From 66-474 sp050737995 (GTDB taxonomy: Bacteria; Pseudomonadota; Gammaproteobacteria; Xanthomonadales; Rhodanobacteraceae): a stretch of 64,000 nucleotides of DNA. The stretch is taken from positions 36,101-100,100 of the forward strand of contig JBOHYR010000127.1 in assembly GCA_050737995.1 (NCBI GenBank), in the 5' to 3' direction. A model generated the notes under the pieces. It ran no database searches. It was not told the origin of the DNA and saw nothing but the letters and a program-made list of their open reading frames with translations. How positions within the stretch are numbered: position 1 is the stretch's first letter; each line of letters begins with the position of its first letter. Below, one piece after another: positions 30,701 through 39,184 of this stretch. The position numbers were made by a program, and so were the translations under genes.

Positions 30701-31472
30701 TACCCGGGCCTCGCCCGACGTGGTGATTGTCGACCAGCCGCAGGCAGCGAAAACCTCGCCACTGGCGATGAATGCCGACATCGAGGTGAAACTCGGCGAC
30801 GACGTGAAGGTGCACGGATATGGTCTCGACGGCAAGGTGCGAGGTCAGCTCGCCGTGCGCGTCCAGCCCGGGAGGACCGCGACGGGTCGCGGCGAAGTCC
30901 AGGTCAGCGGCAAGTATAAAGCTTATGGCCAGGATCTCAGTATCAACAACGGACGGCTGCTGTTCGCCGGCACCCGGCTCGACAACCCGGGCCTCGACAT
31001 CCGTGCCGAACGCCAGATTCGAAGTGCCGATGTCACGGTAGGCTTGAGCATACGCGGCACCGCAGAGCGGCCGGTGCTGACCGTGTTCTCCGACCCGGCG
31101 ATGGAACAGGCCGAGGCGTTGTCCTACCTCGTCACGGGGCGACCACTGAATGACCTGAAAAGCGGCGAAGGCAATACCCTCAATACCGCCGCGCAAGCGC
31201 TGGGCGGACTGGCTGGCGATCGCCTCGCCAAGTCGGTCGGTTCGCGCCTCGGCCTTGAGGCCGGTGTCTCCAGCAGCGAAGCGCTCGGCGGTTCGGCGTT
31301 CACCGCCGGCAAATATCTTTCGCCCCGCCTGTTCCTCAGCTACGGCGTCGGCCTGTTTACTCCGGGACAAGTCATCACGCTGCGCTACACACTAAACCGT
31401 TTCCTGCAATTTGAGGCCGAGAACGCCACCACCGGCAATCGCGCTAGCCTGAATTACAAGATCGAGAAGTAG
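27726..31472 (+). CDS. tamB: Translocation/assembly module protein TamB
   Basis: 1248 residues from a GTG at 27726, seven bases after the tamA stop. One N-terminal signal anchor (LLGIGTTVAVLIIALFVAV) is followed by over a thousand residues of beta-rich repeats forming the periplasm-spanning groove. The C-terminal conserved domain (the former DUF490) is clear, with GRLLFAGTRLDNPGLDIRAE, then DPAMEQAEALSYLVTGRPL and the last strands SYGVGLFTPGQVITLRYTL. TamB is an AsmA-like protein linked to lipid transport and outer-membrane protein assembly. The pair forms a two-gene operon downstream of the glucan synthase. Confidence 0.95.
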   Translation: MTRRRKWLLGIGTTVAVLIIALFVAVTWLIHTPSGLRFALDRCVTMMHGQFTYASASGTLASETAISGLRYHDDSGDTLRIKQVIVDLQPWALLGKRLIIRKARIDGIEFEMAAAVSAKKTGGFSLQSLKPPLTIVLDDARVTHMDIRHAGRSVFAADSLAIAGLWSARRLKLDKLDLRAPAGHVDLQGTLALVRGYRGNGRASINWTMDGTRYVGEITSQSNGKRAQLHADVSAPIQSKLDADIALDTRHAWTLAVDIPQFDARDLPTTLPSSLQTMALRVHGAGDAQGGKLQGKLVANDHTVLIDPAQFSYDGKTLTLDPLRLRSPSMPGVATATGAVRLDASPITASLDATWQGVRLPSNLVGQPLDTHGQVRFDGSAERFGLKGTLAIGPQGHLSNVQVDLAGTPQALALHTLKLVQKNGGLVAHGSISLQPRASWQLDAVAKRFDPGAIVAGWNGALDFKLATQGVLKTDGPHATLKLTDVGGNLRGRSVAGSKADFRITSTNLLDGSVRLVAGHSELSAEGKSGRPTNAAVTLDIASVDDWIPQAAGSLQGQFAVKGIWPRLAIAGQMHGKGLNEGGRRIDSLQLDASIPDLSKPGGDLKLALTGVHASGLVFDSVQLTGSGTAALHRFSLEANGKQLSAAFALAGNWQAKTRRWTGILSDVQLTPQGMPAWRQQQPTAITWQRGAITLSQFCLGAGAPHLCLSGNRSPQGTASVKYDLQHLPLQLLTSLAATANPMQSTGEISGTGNVTITANGGIDGNANLMLGAGEIAYTSNPEHPLLGWTHVTFDVNATGTSQQFRLHAALNGGGHIDGDVTVSGANRTLEGNVDADFRNLASLSAITPEIANVQGSLAGRFTLGGSLSAPQFEGNIQTKGFAAELPRAGLKLHDGEFAIAGNPQGHLTVKGQIASGQGVLHVNGSAGLSADAPLALTIKGDNVLVADIPAAHVVASPDLKVARADGMFTLTGSVAIPSAKVEVEKLPGQGPTRASPDVVIVDQPQAAKTSPLAMNADIEVKLGDDVKVHGYGLDGKVRGQLAVRVQPGRTATGRGEVQVSGKYKAYGQDLSINNGRLLFAGTRLDNPGLDIRAERQIRSADVTVGLSIRGTAERPVLTVFSDPAMEQAEALSYLVTGRPLNDLKSGEGNTLNTAAQALGGLAGDRLAKSVGSRLGLEAGVSSSEALGGSAFTAGKYLSPRLFLSYGVGLFTPGQVITLRYTLNRFLQFEAENATTGNRASLNYKIEK

Positions 31473-31553
31473 CACCGGAGTCGCCGCGGATCGCGCAGCC
31501 ATGGCTGGTACATTGCTCACTCGTTCGATCAAGAAACGGGACAGGGGCGCCAA

Positions 31554-32381
31554 TTGGACCCACCCACCCAAAACCCGTCGGATACCAACGGCTCCGCAGC
31601 TCTTGCCGCATCGCCGCCCAGGCGTCCGGGCATCTGGAGCGGGTTCGGCACTGTAGCGTTGTATTTCCTGTTGCAGATCGGGTTGAGCTTGGTCGTCGGC
31701 TCGGCAATCGGCGTCTGGCTGGCGTTGCAGACGGCCCTGCAGCATCAAAAACCCGACATGCAGGCCATCGCGCAGAGGGTGCAGGCCAGCCCGGACATCC
31801 GCGTCATCCTGGCCGCGATAACGATCGCCGCAGCCGCCGCGGTGATGATCGCCCTTGTGCGCCAAACCTGGCCCAGGCAATGGTCGCGAGCCGACCTGCC
31901 AGGCTTCGGTTTTGTACGGCCCCGCGACAAGAGCGCCTACGTAATGGCGGTAGTGCTGGGCATCGGGATATTGCTGCTCGGTGGCGCCGTGACTCACCTG
32001 CTCGCCCAAGGCCACCCCGTCCATCAGGATGTCTCCGTGATGGCTGGCAAGGTGTCGCCCGGGATGCGCCTGCTGCTGGCGCTGCTGGTGGTGTGCGTGG
32101 CGCCGGTCGTCGAGGAACTGGTATTTCGCGGCGTGCTGTTGTCGGGACTCGCAAGCCGTATGCGGATCGGCTGGGCGATCGTGGTGAGCGCCCTGATTTT
32201 CGGCTGCGCGCACCTGCCCGACTTCAAGTTTGCGTGGTATCCGGTGCCTGCACTGATTCTGCTGGGTCTTGTGCTCGCGTGGCTTCGTATCCGCACCCAT
32301 TCGCTATGGCCGTCGATCACGCTGCACGCCACCAACAACTTCGTGGCGGCCATCATGTGGTTGCTGGTCGCACGCCATTGA
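31554..32381 (+). CDS. CPBP-family intramembrane metalloprotease
   Basis: 275 residues from a TTG at 31554. About seven hydrophobic helices surround the Abi/CPBP motifs: APVVEELVFRGVLLSGL (E-E-x-x-x-R), IFGCAHLPDF (F-x-x-x-H) and ITLHATNNFVAAI (H-x-x-x-N). These are the metal-binding and catalytic residues of type II CAAX-prenyl-endopeptidase-like proteases. Bacterial members process signals, bacteriocins or membrane proteins, and the substrate here is unknown. The first 30 residues are hydrophilic and rich in Pro and Ser. Confidence 0.9.
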   Translation: MDPPTQNPSDTNGSAALAASPPRRPGIWSGFGTVALYFLLQIGLSLVVGSAIGVWLALQTALQHQKPDMQAIAQRVQASPDIRVILAAITIAAAAAVMIALVRQTWPRQWSRADLPGFGFVRPRDKSAYVMAVVLGIGILLLGGAVTHLLAQGHPVHQDVSVMAGKVSPGMRLLLALLVVCVAPVVEELVFRGVLLSGLASRMRIGWAIVVSALIFGCAHLPDFKFAWYPVPALILLGLVLAWLRIRTHSLWPSITLHATNNFVAAIMWLLVARH

Positions 32382-32711
32382 GTGCGACAATTATGATCGC
32401 TGCACCGTTGTGCACGCTCCAACCGATCACGAGCATGGTGATGGACCATCAAAACCGCCATCCGAAGCCCGATCGCGCACGAAGCAGTTTCCAATCAGAA
32501 TCGACGCTCAACTGCGGCATTCTCTACTTTCGTCATGCCGGGGCCTTCGCCGGCTTCATTGGCGATAGAACCCGGAATCCAGCTTTTTGCTCCGATGCCG
32601 AAGATCAAAGCTGGATTCCGGATTCCGCCCGCAAGTTGCGCTGGCGGCACCGGAATAATGACGGACTGGGGACGCGCAACTTGAGAAGCGGCCCCGATCA
32701 TGAAGGAGCCT
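32382..32711. other. 330-base intergenic region (contains repeat R2)
   Basis: No gene is recognised. About 130 bases are the inverted-repeat element R2 (32531-32663). The preceding 150 bases have no clear reading frame or hairpin I can identify. Genes on both sides converge here, so a terminator is expected but not obvious. Confidence 0.6.
32531..32663. repeat. Dispersed inverted-repeat element, copy R2
   Basis: 133 bases starting CGTCATGCCGGGGCC and ending GGAATAATGACG. Inside are GAACCCGGAATCCAGC and its near-complement GCTGGATTCCGGATTCCG, so the element can fold into a long cruciform or hairpin. Related in ends and interior to R1, R3 and R4. Confidence 0.75.
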
Positions 32712-34487
32712 TTAATACCCCGCCGCCTTGCCGGCCGGATAACGCGGATCATTGACGCTTTCGAGCAAGTGCGTTTTCGGATTCACAAAAATGGCCTCGA
32801 CATCGCCCATCGAATGTACGGCGCGGATCTTGTATCCCATCGCTTCCAGCGACTTCTGCACGGATGGTGTGAATGCATCCGGCTCCGCGAACACTTCGTC
32901 CGGATACCATTGCATGTGGATGCGCGGCGCGTAGATGGCCTGCTTGAGGTTCATGCCGTACTCGACCACGTTGAGGATGCTTTCCATCGTCGTCGAAATG
33001 ATCGTGGAGCCGCCGGGGCTGCCAGTCACCATGAACAGTTTGTCGTCGCGAAGCACGATCGTCGGACTCATCGAACTCAGGGGACGCTTGCCGGGTTCGA
33101 TCTGGTTGGCCTTGCCCTGCACCAACCCGAACTGGTTCGGCACCTTGGGCTTGGAGGTGAAGTCGTCCATCTCGTTGTTGAGGAAAAACCCGGTGTCGCC
33201 GGCGATCTGCTTGATTCCGAAGTAGCTGTTCACCGTGAACGTGACCGCAACAGCGTTGCCCTTGTCATCGACCACCGAATAATGGGTGGTGTTCTTCGCT
33301 TGGTACGGACCGAGGCTACCCTTTACTTCGGATGATGGCGTCGCCTTGCCGGGGTGGATTTCGGCGCGCAACTTCGCGGCGTGTTCCGAGGAGAGAAGTT
33401 TGTCGATCGGATTGTCGACGAACGCGGGATCGCCAAGATAGGTGTTGCGGTCGGCGAACGCGCGGCGCTCGGCTTCCACGAAATAATGGACGCTTTTCGC
33501 GGAATGGAAGCCCCACTTCGCGAACGGGTACGGCTCGATGACCTGCAGCGTCTCGCAAATCGTCGTGCCGCCGGAACTCGGCGGCGGCGCTGAATAAATC
33601 GTATAGCCGTGGTAGCTGCATTCGATGGGCTTGCTCCACTGCACTGTGTAACCCTGGAAGTCCCGGAGGCTCAACAGACCGTGATTTGCATCGCTGGCCT
33701 TGACCACCGCAGCGGCGATCGGACCATCGTAAAACGCTCGCGTACCCTCCTTCGCAATCAGTTCCAGAGTGTTCGCCAATTGCGTCTGTTTCAGTGTCTC
33801 CCCCGTCTTCCATGGCTGTCCGTGATCGAGGAAGACCGCGGCGACGTTCGCGTGCTCGGCGAACGTGTCGGTGGACGTGTCCAGGATTCGGACATCCCCG
33901 GGTTGCAATACGTAACCGTCGCGTGCGAGCTTGATCGCGGGCGCCATAACCTGCTTCAGGCTCATCGTGCCGTATTTGGCAAGCGCCTCGTCGAGCCCCA
34001 TCACGGTGCCGGGAACGCCCACGCCGAGATAGGTCTTGGTGCTGCGGCCTTTCACCACCTTGCCAGCCGCGTTCTGCATCATGTCCGGAGTCGCCTTCAA
34101 CGGCGCCTTTTCGCGGAAGTCAAGAAACAAATTCCTGCCGTCGGCGAGATGGACCATCATGAATCCGCCTCCGCCGATGTTGCCGCAGCAAGGATGCACC
34201 ACTGCCAGCGCGTAACCCACCGCAACCGAGGCATCGATCGCGTTGCCACCCTGCTTGAGAACCTCCACGCCGATCTGCGTGGCGAGGTGCTGCGAACTGA
34301 CGACCATGCCGTGTTCCGCAGTGACAAGCGGCTGGTTCGGCAGATTGATGTTGCCGACCGGCTTTGCCTGCAGCGGACCGTCTTGGGCGCTCTGGACGCG
34401 CGGCGACTTCGCCAGTGCCGTCGGCGCGAACGACCCAGCGCCCAGCGCAAGAAAAAGTGCAGCGAGCGCTGCGGAAACATGACGCAT
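32712..34487 (-). CDS. ggt: Gamma-glutamyltransferase
   Basis: 591 residues from ATG 34487, chosen over the longer reading because AGGAG lies eight bases upstream and a signal peptide (HVSAALAALFLALGAGSFAP) begins there. The precursor is cleaved at Thr400 in NTTHYSVVDDKGNAVAVTFT, making large and small subunits; this Thr is the nucleophile. GYALAVVHPCCGNIGGGGFM and MSPTIVLRDDKLFMVTGSPG are further family motifs. The periplasmic enzyme removes or transfers the gamma-glutamyl group of glutathione and similar peptides. It is a single gene with no operon partner. Confidence 0.96.
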   Translation of the reverse strand: MRHVSAALAALFLALGAGSFAPTALAKSPRVQSAQDGPLQAKPVGNINLPNQPLVTAEHGMVVSSQHLATQIGVEVLKQGGNAIDASVAVGYALAVVHPCCGNIGGGGFMMVHLADGRNLFLDFREKAPLKATPDMMQNAAGKVVKGRSTKTYLGVGVPGTVMGLDEALAKYGTMSLKQVMAPAIKLARDGYVLQPGDVRILDTSTDTFAEHANVAAVFLDHGQPWKTGETLKQTQLANTLELIAKEGTRAFYDGPIAAAVVKASDANHGLLSLRDFQGYTVQWSKPIECSYHGYTIYSAPPPSSGGTTICETLQVIEPYPFAKWGFHSAKSVHYFVEAERRAFADRNTYLGDPAFVDNPIDKLLSSEHAAKLRAEIHPGKATPSSEVKGSLGPYQAKNTTHYSVVDDKGNAVAVTFTVNSYFGIKQIAGDTGFFLNNEMDDFTSKPKVPNQFGLVQGKANQIEPGKRPLSSMSPTIVLRDDKLFMVTGSPGGSTIISTTMESILNVVEYGMNLKQAIYAPRIHMQWYPDEVFAEPDAFTPSVQKSLEAMGYKIRAVHSMGDVEAIFVNPKTHLLESVNDPRYPAGKAAGY

Positions 34488-34645
34488 GCCGAATCTCCTG
34501 TTCTTTGTTGGGTGCGATCGTCCCTGATCGCTGCTTCGACGCAACATCATCAAATATCACCTGTCTGGTTACGAACGACCAGAACAGCCACCCCCGGCCC
34601 GGCTATTCACAAGAACCTGCACCATGCGACCTCACGTCCGGACTG

Positions 34646-35809
34646 TCAAACGGAAACAGCAAGCGCGTCGATCACAGGTTCTACCTGCGACTCACGGCCA
34701 AGCACGTGCCCGACCTGCTTCAGGCGCGCGCTCAGGATCTTGGAATCCGGCGCACACACCGTTGCGTGCCCGACCTTGCGACCCGGACGCGGCGCCTTGG
34801 CGTAGTCATGCCAGTGCGCGCCAGGAATCGCGATCAGCGCGTCGCGATCCGGAAGCTCGCCGATCCAGTTCAACATGCACGACAACCCACGCGCCGAGGT
34901 GTCGCCCAGAGGCATGCCCAATACCGCGCGCACGTGGTTCTCGAATTGCGACGTGACCGCCCCTTCGATGGTCCAGTGTCCGGAGTTGTGGACACGCGGT
35001 GCCATTTCGTTGCCAAGGAGCTCTTTGCCATGGACGGCATTTCCCATCACGAACAGCTCCAGCGCGAACACCCCGACGTAGTCGAGCTCTTCGGCGATCG
35101 CGCGGGCGTGCGCAATCGCCGCCTCGCCGATCGTGTCGCCGACCGGCGCGGGCGCGAGACTCGCGGAAAGGATGCCGCCGACATGCCAATTGCGGGTTAC
35201 CGGCCAGGCGCGAAATGCGCCATCTGCCGCGCGCACCGCAATGATTGACGCCTCGCAATCGAAGTCGACGAAACCCTCGAGGATCAGGCCGCGCGATGCC
35301 GCCTGCCACCCCAACGCCTCCCAGGCAGCGTCCGCGTCGGCCGTGGTCTTGATGCGGAACTGGCCCTTGCCGTCGTAACCTTCACGCCGGGTTTTCAATA
35401 TCGCCGGAGCCCCGATGCGCGCGAGCACGGCGTCGAGTCCAGCGCGCGTCGCCACGTCCGCAAATTCCGTGGTCGGCAGACCACACTTCCGGAACAGGGT
35501 TTTCTCCAGCACTCGATCCTGCGCGGTCGCAAGCGATCTTGCGTTGGGCGCCACACGCGTGCGCGCCGCCAGCCACTCGGCAGTTTCGGCAGGCACGTTT
35601 TCGAAATCGAACGTCGCGGCATCGATGTCTCGTGCGAACGCTTCCAGTTTGTAGAACGCGCCCCAGCCCTCATTGAGCAACGGAGCAAGTTGGCCCGCGC
35701 AGGCGTCTGCCACCGGATCGACAACCTCGAAGCGCACCCCGATGGGCACACCCGCCAGCACCATCATGCGCGCGAGCTGGCCACCCCCCAGTATTCCCAA
35801 CTTGCTCAT
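34646..35809 (-). CDS. purK: 5-(carboxyamino)imidazole ribonucleotide synthase PurK
   Basis: 387 residues from ATG 35809, which overlaps the purE stop (ATGA). It opens with the ATP-grasp N-terminal MSKLGILGGGQLARMM. ATP-binding motifs ILKTRREGYDGKGQ and ILEGFVDFDCEASI follow, then NEMAPRVHNSGHWTIEG. It converts AIR, bicarbonate and ATP to N5-CAIR in purine synthesis. Oddity: between ELFVMG and GNEMAPRV there is an extra segment NAVHGKELL not expected from the usual PurK pattern. It is encoded by the same 21-base string found at 4340-4360, so it looks like a small in-frame repeat insertion. Confidence 0.95.
   Translation of the reverse strand: MSKLGILGGGQLARMMVLAGVPIGVRFEVVDPVADACAGQLAPLLNEGWGAFYKLEAFARDIDAATFDFENVPAETAEWLAARTRVAPNARSLATAQDRVLEKTLFRKCGLPTTEFADVATRAGLDAVLARIGAPAILKTRREGYDGKGQFRIKTTADADAAWEALGWQAASRGLILEGFVDFDCEASIIAVRAADGAFRAWPVTRNWHVGGILSASLAPAPVGDTIGEAAIAHARAIAEELDYVGVFALELFVMGNAVHGKELLGNEMAPRVHNSGHWTIEGAVTSQFENHVRAVLGMPLGDTSARGLSCMLNWIGELPDRDALIAIPGAHWHDYAKAPRPGRKVGHATVCAPDSKILSARLKQVGHVLGRESQVEPVIDALAVSV
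35017..35037. repeat. 21-bp repeat, copy 2 (inside purK)
   Basis: Identical over 21 bases to 4340-4360. It encodes part of the extra segment near residues 258-265 of PurK. Confidence 0.7.
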
Positions 35810-36366
35810 CGCCTGGGCGTACCCCGATTTCGCGCATGTTTTGCAGGGGCGGGGCGTGGGGGCGAAAGGCGCGGGTCGGATTGCTCGAGAACCAGCACGG
35901 TTTGTGCGTGGCGGAACTGGTCCAGCGCACGCGCGACCTTCCCGTCGTGCAGGGCCACGATTGCGGCCGCCAGCAGCCCGGCGTTTTTCGCGCCCGACTC
36001 GCCGATCGCGAGGGTGCCGACTGGCACGCCCGCCGGCATCTGCGCAATCGACAACAGCGAATCCAGCCCTTTCAGCGCGCGCGATTGCACCGGCACACCC
36101 AGCACCGGCAGGCGGGTCTTGGCGGCCAGCATTCCCGGCAAGTGTGCGGCGCCGCCGGCTCCGGCAACGATTACCTCGATGCCGCGTCCGGCCGCGCCTT
36201 CGGCATAAGCGAACAGTTTGTCCGGCGTGCGGTGCGCGGACACCACCTCGACTTCGTGTGCGACGCCCAGCGACGCCAGCATGTCCGCCGCGTGCCGCAT
36301 CGTTTCCCAGTCCGAGCGCGAGCCCATCACCACCCCGACGCGGGGCGCGACCGTCGTTTTCCGCAT
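35806..36366 (-). CDS. purE: N5-carboxyaminoimidazole ribonucleotide mutase PurE
   Basis: 186 residues. The class I PurE pattern is clear: VGVVMGSRSDWETMRHA, EVVSAHRTPDKLF with the catalytic His, and AGAGGAAHLPGMLAAKTRLP, then IGESGAKNAGLLAAAIVALHD. It moves the carboxyl group of N5-CAIR to C4, giving CAIR. The C-terminal 25 residues (Pro- and Arg-rich) exceed the usual length by about 20 and look disordered. The gene is coupled to purK by an ATGA overlap and is divergent from the Trm112-like gene. Confidence 0.95.
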   Translation of the reverse strand: MRKTTVAPRVGVVMGSRSDWETMRHAADMLASLGVAHEVEVVSAHRTPDKLFAYAEGAAGRGIEVIVAGAGGAAHLPGMLAAKTRLPVLGVPVQSRALKGLDSLLSIAQMPAGVPVGTLAIGESGAKNAGLLAAAIVALHDGKVARALDQFRHAQTVLVLEQSDPRLSPPRPAPAKHARNRGTPRR

Positions 36367-36401
36367 GGTCTGTCCGTCGCAAAACGGGTATTGTACGCGC
36401 C

Positions 36402-36668
36402 ATGGACAAGCGATTGCTCGACATCCTCTGCGACCCGGTCAGCAAGACTCCGGTACGCGTACTGCGTCGCGACGAACTAGACGTCCTGAACCAGGCCATC
36501 TCGGCCGGCCAGGTCGACACCGTGAGTGGGCAGAAGGTCGCTGCGCCGCTCGCAGCGGGTCTCATCACCACAGACCGGAAGGTCGTGTACCGGATCGAGG
36601 ACGACATCCCCGTGATGCTTGCTGACGAGGGGATCGGCACCCTGCAATTGAACGATTTCCCTGCGTAG
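36402..36668 (+). CDS. Trm112-like (YcaR-type) small protein
   Basis: 88 residues reading MDKRLLDILCDPVSKTPVRV, then TTDRKVVYRIEDDIPVMLADEG. This matches the Trm112/YcaR family, whose members end their fold with the x-Y-x-I-x-D-x-I-P-V-(M/L)-L segment. In E. coli YcaR the N-terminal zinc-type motif is CPVC. Here it is CDPVS, so the second Cys is lost and zinc binding is doubtful. Family proteins act as small partners of methyltransferases or of lipid A kinase operons, and the role here is unknown. The 35-base gap to the divergent purE gene leaves little room for separate promoters. Confidence 0.85.
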   Translation: MDKRLLDILCDPVSKTPVRVLRRDELDVLNQAISAGQVDTVSGQKVAAPLAAGLITTDRKVVYRIEDDIPVMLADEGIGTLQLNDFPA

Positions 36669-36832
36669 CGAGCAGTCCGGGTGTCGGTCCAACCCAGATG
36701 CACAGGTCCCGGCAAAGCCCATTTGTAACGCTTCGTGACAGCGTTGTGAGCGGCTTCACGTTCCCGTGCTCGCGAAGGGGCATACTACACATTCCAACTC
36801 CTTCTCTGTAAACGGGAAACCGGACTTCTGCC

Positions 36833-39184
36833 ATGACGCCGATTCCATCCGACCAGCACGCCGGTCAGCACGGCAATACAGACAAGAAGGTCGTGGAGAT
36901 AACCTCGCGCGCGCCGGAGGCCGTCCACGACCACGTGGGTGGCCTGCTGGCCGCAGTGCGCGAGATGACCCTCAGGGAGACAGCGAACCTGGTCGCGGGC
37001 CTGCTCGACAACGTCGACGACACCCTGTTCGACCTCGCCGAGAAAGCCGAGAGCAACGCCAGCCAGACCGAATACTTCGACGGCATGCGCGAAACCCGCA
37101 AGCGGCGCCCACGCATCGAGCGTCTGTTCGCAGAACGCGTGACGCACGGCTTCGCGGATTTTGCCACGGGTCGGCAGATACGTGAAACCAGCGAAGCACA
37201 GAAGGCGTTTAGCGCAAGCGGCGAACTGAGCCTCGTCGACGACCGCGAGTTGGAGGAATCGCTCGCAGTTGCCAGCATGGTCGCGAAAACCGACGGCCGT
37301 CTGTCGGCGGCGCTCATCGCGCTGAACCAGCGACTTTCGGTGCTGAGCGGCGGTCGCACCACCACCAATGCCAACAATCCATTGGGACCCAATTCCCTGA
37401 CGGAGGCGTTTCGGGTGGCCTTGGGCGAACTTGGCGACGTCAACATCCGTGTGCGTTTGATCATCTTGAAGATGTTCGAACGCTACGTTTTGAAAGCACT
37501 CGATACGCTTTATCACGACGTCAACGTGCGTCTGGTGCAGGCTGGCGTCCTGCCGCAGTTGCGGCACCCGACGGTTGTGCGGCGACGCGGCTCTGCCGTG
37601 GGCACATCGCTCGGCCAGCGTGCCACCGGGGCCGACGACGCCCAGACCAGCGACGCTGGCGATTACCTCACCGACGACGCGGATGAACTGCACAGCGAGT
37701 TGATGCAACGGCTGACGTCGCTGCTGGCAACACGCCGACAAAGCAGCTATACCGGCAACGGGCACGTGGCATCCGGCAGCGGCATCGCCTCGCTTAGTCC
37801 GGCTGAACTGCTCAGCGCGTTGACGCTGCTGCAGGGCGAGACCCGGCCCCCTCCGGCCCAGCCTGCCGCCATCGACACCACCAGCGCCGTGGACATGGTC
37901 CAGCACCTCAAGAACGAGCTGATGGCGCAGATCCAGCGGCTGTCCGGACAGGCGAAGGCGCATGTCTCGGGCACCGACGAGGACACCATTGACCTCGTCG
38001 GCATGCTTTTCGAATACATACTGCAGGACCACACCATCCCCGCACCGATGCAGGTTCTGCTGTCGCGCTTGCAGATTCCTTACCTCAAGGTCGCGATCCT
38101 CGACCGCCGCATGTTCGCGCACTCTTCGCACCCGGCGAGAAAGCTGCTCGATCAGTTGGCCGATGCCGCCAAGAGTTGGTCGGAAGAATCCGACCGCGAC
38201 CATCGCCTGTTCGACAAGGTCAAGGCCGTAGTCGAAACGCTGCTGCAGGATTTCGACGACGACATCGGCGTGTTCGAACGCCAGCTTATCGAGTTTGCCC
38301 AGTTCGTCGAACAGAACCGCAAACGCGCGGAACTGGCCGAGAGCCGCGCAACCGAAGCCGCACGCGGCCGCGAGCGACTGCAGGACGCACGCCGCCGCGC
38401 CGCCCAGGAAATCCTGTCGCGGATCAGCGGCCGGAATCTTCCCTCCTTGATGCGCGGTGTGCTGACTCGACCTTGGGCAAATTACCTCGTACTGATCGTG
38501 CTGCGCCAAGGTGTCGAATCGCCGGAGTTTCGCTCGGCGGTACACTTCATCGATGATTTCGTCGCAACCGCCGACGCGCCGCACGGCGAAGCGGCACACA
38601 TGCAATACAAAAACGTGCTGACCTCGATCGAGAAGCACCTGCACGCGGGTCTCGCCACGGTCGCGTTCCAGGAACCCGACATCGACCGACTACTGGCCGA
38701 ATTGCGAAAATTCTGGCGCCAGCAGCTTGGCGAACCGACACCCGCCGCGCTAGTCGAGGAATCCGCCGTGGACCCAGCCGTCGTGCTCGGCGTGAATCAG
38801 GACGCACAGCCCGCGATCACCGACACGGTGCCCGATGCTGAGGCAGACTTTGATCCCGACGACATGTCGGTGGACATCGATTCCGACTCATTGCAGGCGG
38901 TGCGTGACCTCAGGATCGGCAACTGGGTGGAGTTCATCGACGAGCAAGGCACCCGCGAACGCGCCAAGCTGTCCTGGATCAGCCCGATCAGTGGCAAGTA
39001 CCTGTTCGTCAACCGCCGTGGCCTGAAAGTCGCCGACCGTACCACGGTGCAACTCGCGACGGAATTGCACGACCAGCGCGCAATGATCCTCGAGGAAGTG
39101 CCCCTGTTCGACCGCGCCCTCGACGCGATCGTCGACCGTCTGCGCAACGCGCAACCCGAGCAGCCGCAGCACGCCGGCGCATGA
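36833..39184 (+). CDS. DUF1631 family protein
   Basis: 783 residues, cytosolic, with no signal peptide or membrane helix. Characteristic stretches are EYFDGMRETRKRRPRIERLF and, near the C-terminus, LRIGNWVEFIDEQGTRERAK followed by GKYLFVNRRGLKVADRTT, a small beta domain that looks PilZ- or Tudor-like. The central region (about residues 440-540) is charged and probably helical or coiled-coil. The family is found across gamma- and betaproteobacteria, often annotated wrongly as thymidine phosphorylase, and has no settled function. Its stop codon overlaps the nadC start (ATGA), so it is translated together with nadC, which hints at a shared control rather than a shared reaction. Confidence 0.9.
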   Translation: MTPIPSDQHAGQHGNTDKKVVEITSRAPEAVHDHVGGLLAAVREMTLRETANLVAGLLDNVDDTLFDLAEKAESNASQTEYFDGMRETRKRRPRIERLFAERVTHGFADFATGRQIRETSEAQKAFSASGELSLVDDRELEESLAVASMVAKTDGRLSAALIALNQRLSVLSGGRTTTNANNPLGPNSLTEAFRVALGELGDVNIRVRLIILKMFERYVLKALDTLYHDVNVRLVQAGVLPQLRHPTVVRRRGSAVGTSLGQRATGADDAQTSDAGDYLTDDADELHSELMQRLTSLLATRRQSSYTGNGHVASGSGIASLSPAELLSALTLLQGETRPPPAQPAAIDTTSAVDMVQHLKNELMAQIQRLSGQAKAHVSGTDEDTIDLVGMLFEYILQDHTIPAPMQVLLSRLQIPYLKVAILDRRMFAHSSHPARKLLDQLADAAKSWSEESDRDHRLFDKVKAVVETLLQDFDDDIGVFERQLIEFAQFVEQNRKRAELAESRATEAARGRERLQDARRRAAQEILSRISGRNLPSLMRGVLTRPWANYLVLIVLRQGVESPEFRSAVHFIDDFVATADAPHGEAAHMQYKNVLTSIEKHLHAGLATVAFQEPDIDRLLAELRKFWRQQLGEPTPAALVEESAVDPAVVLGVNQDAQPAITDTVPDAEADFDPDDMSVDIDSDSLQAVRDLRIGNWVEFIDEQGTRERAKLSWISPISGKYLFVNRRGLKVADRTTVQLATELHDQRAMILEEVPLFDRALDAIVDRLRNAQPEQPQHAGA

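Noticed and set aside
34646..36715. Extended frame joining purK with upstream antisense DNA
   Set aside because: PurE and the Trm112-like gene occupy that DNA in other frames; purK has a clear ATG coupled to purE.
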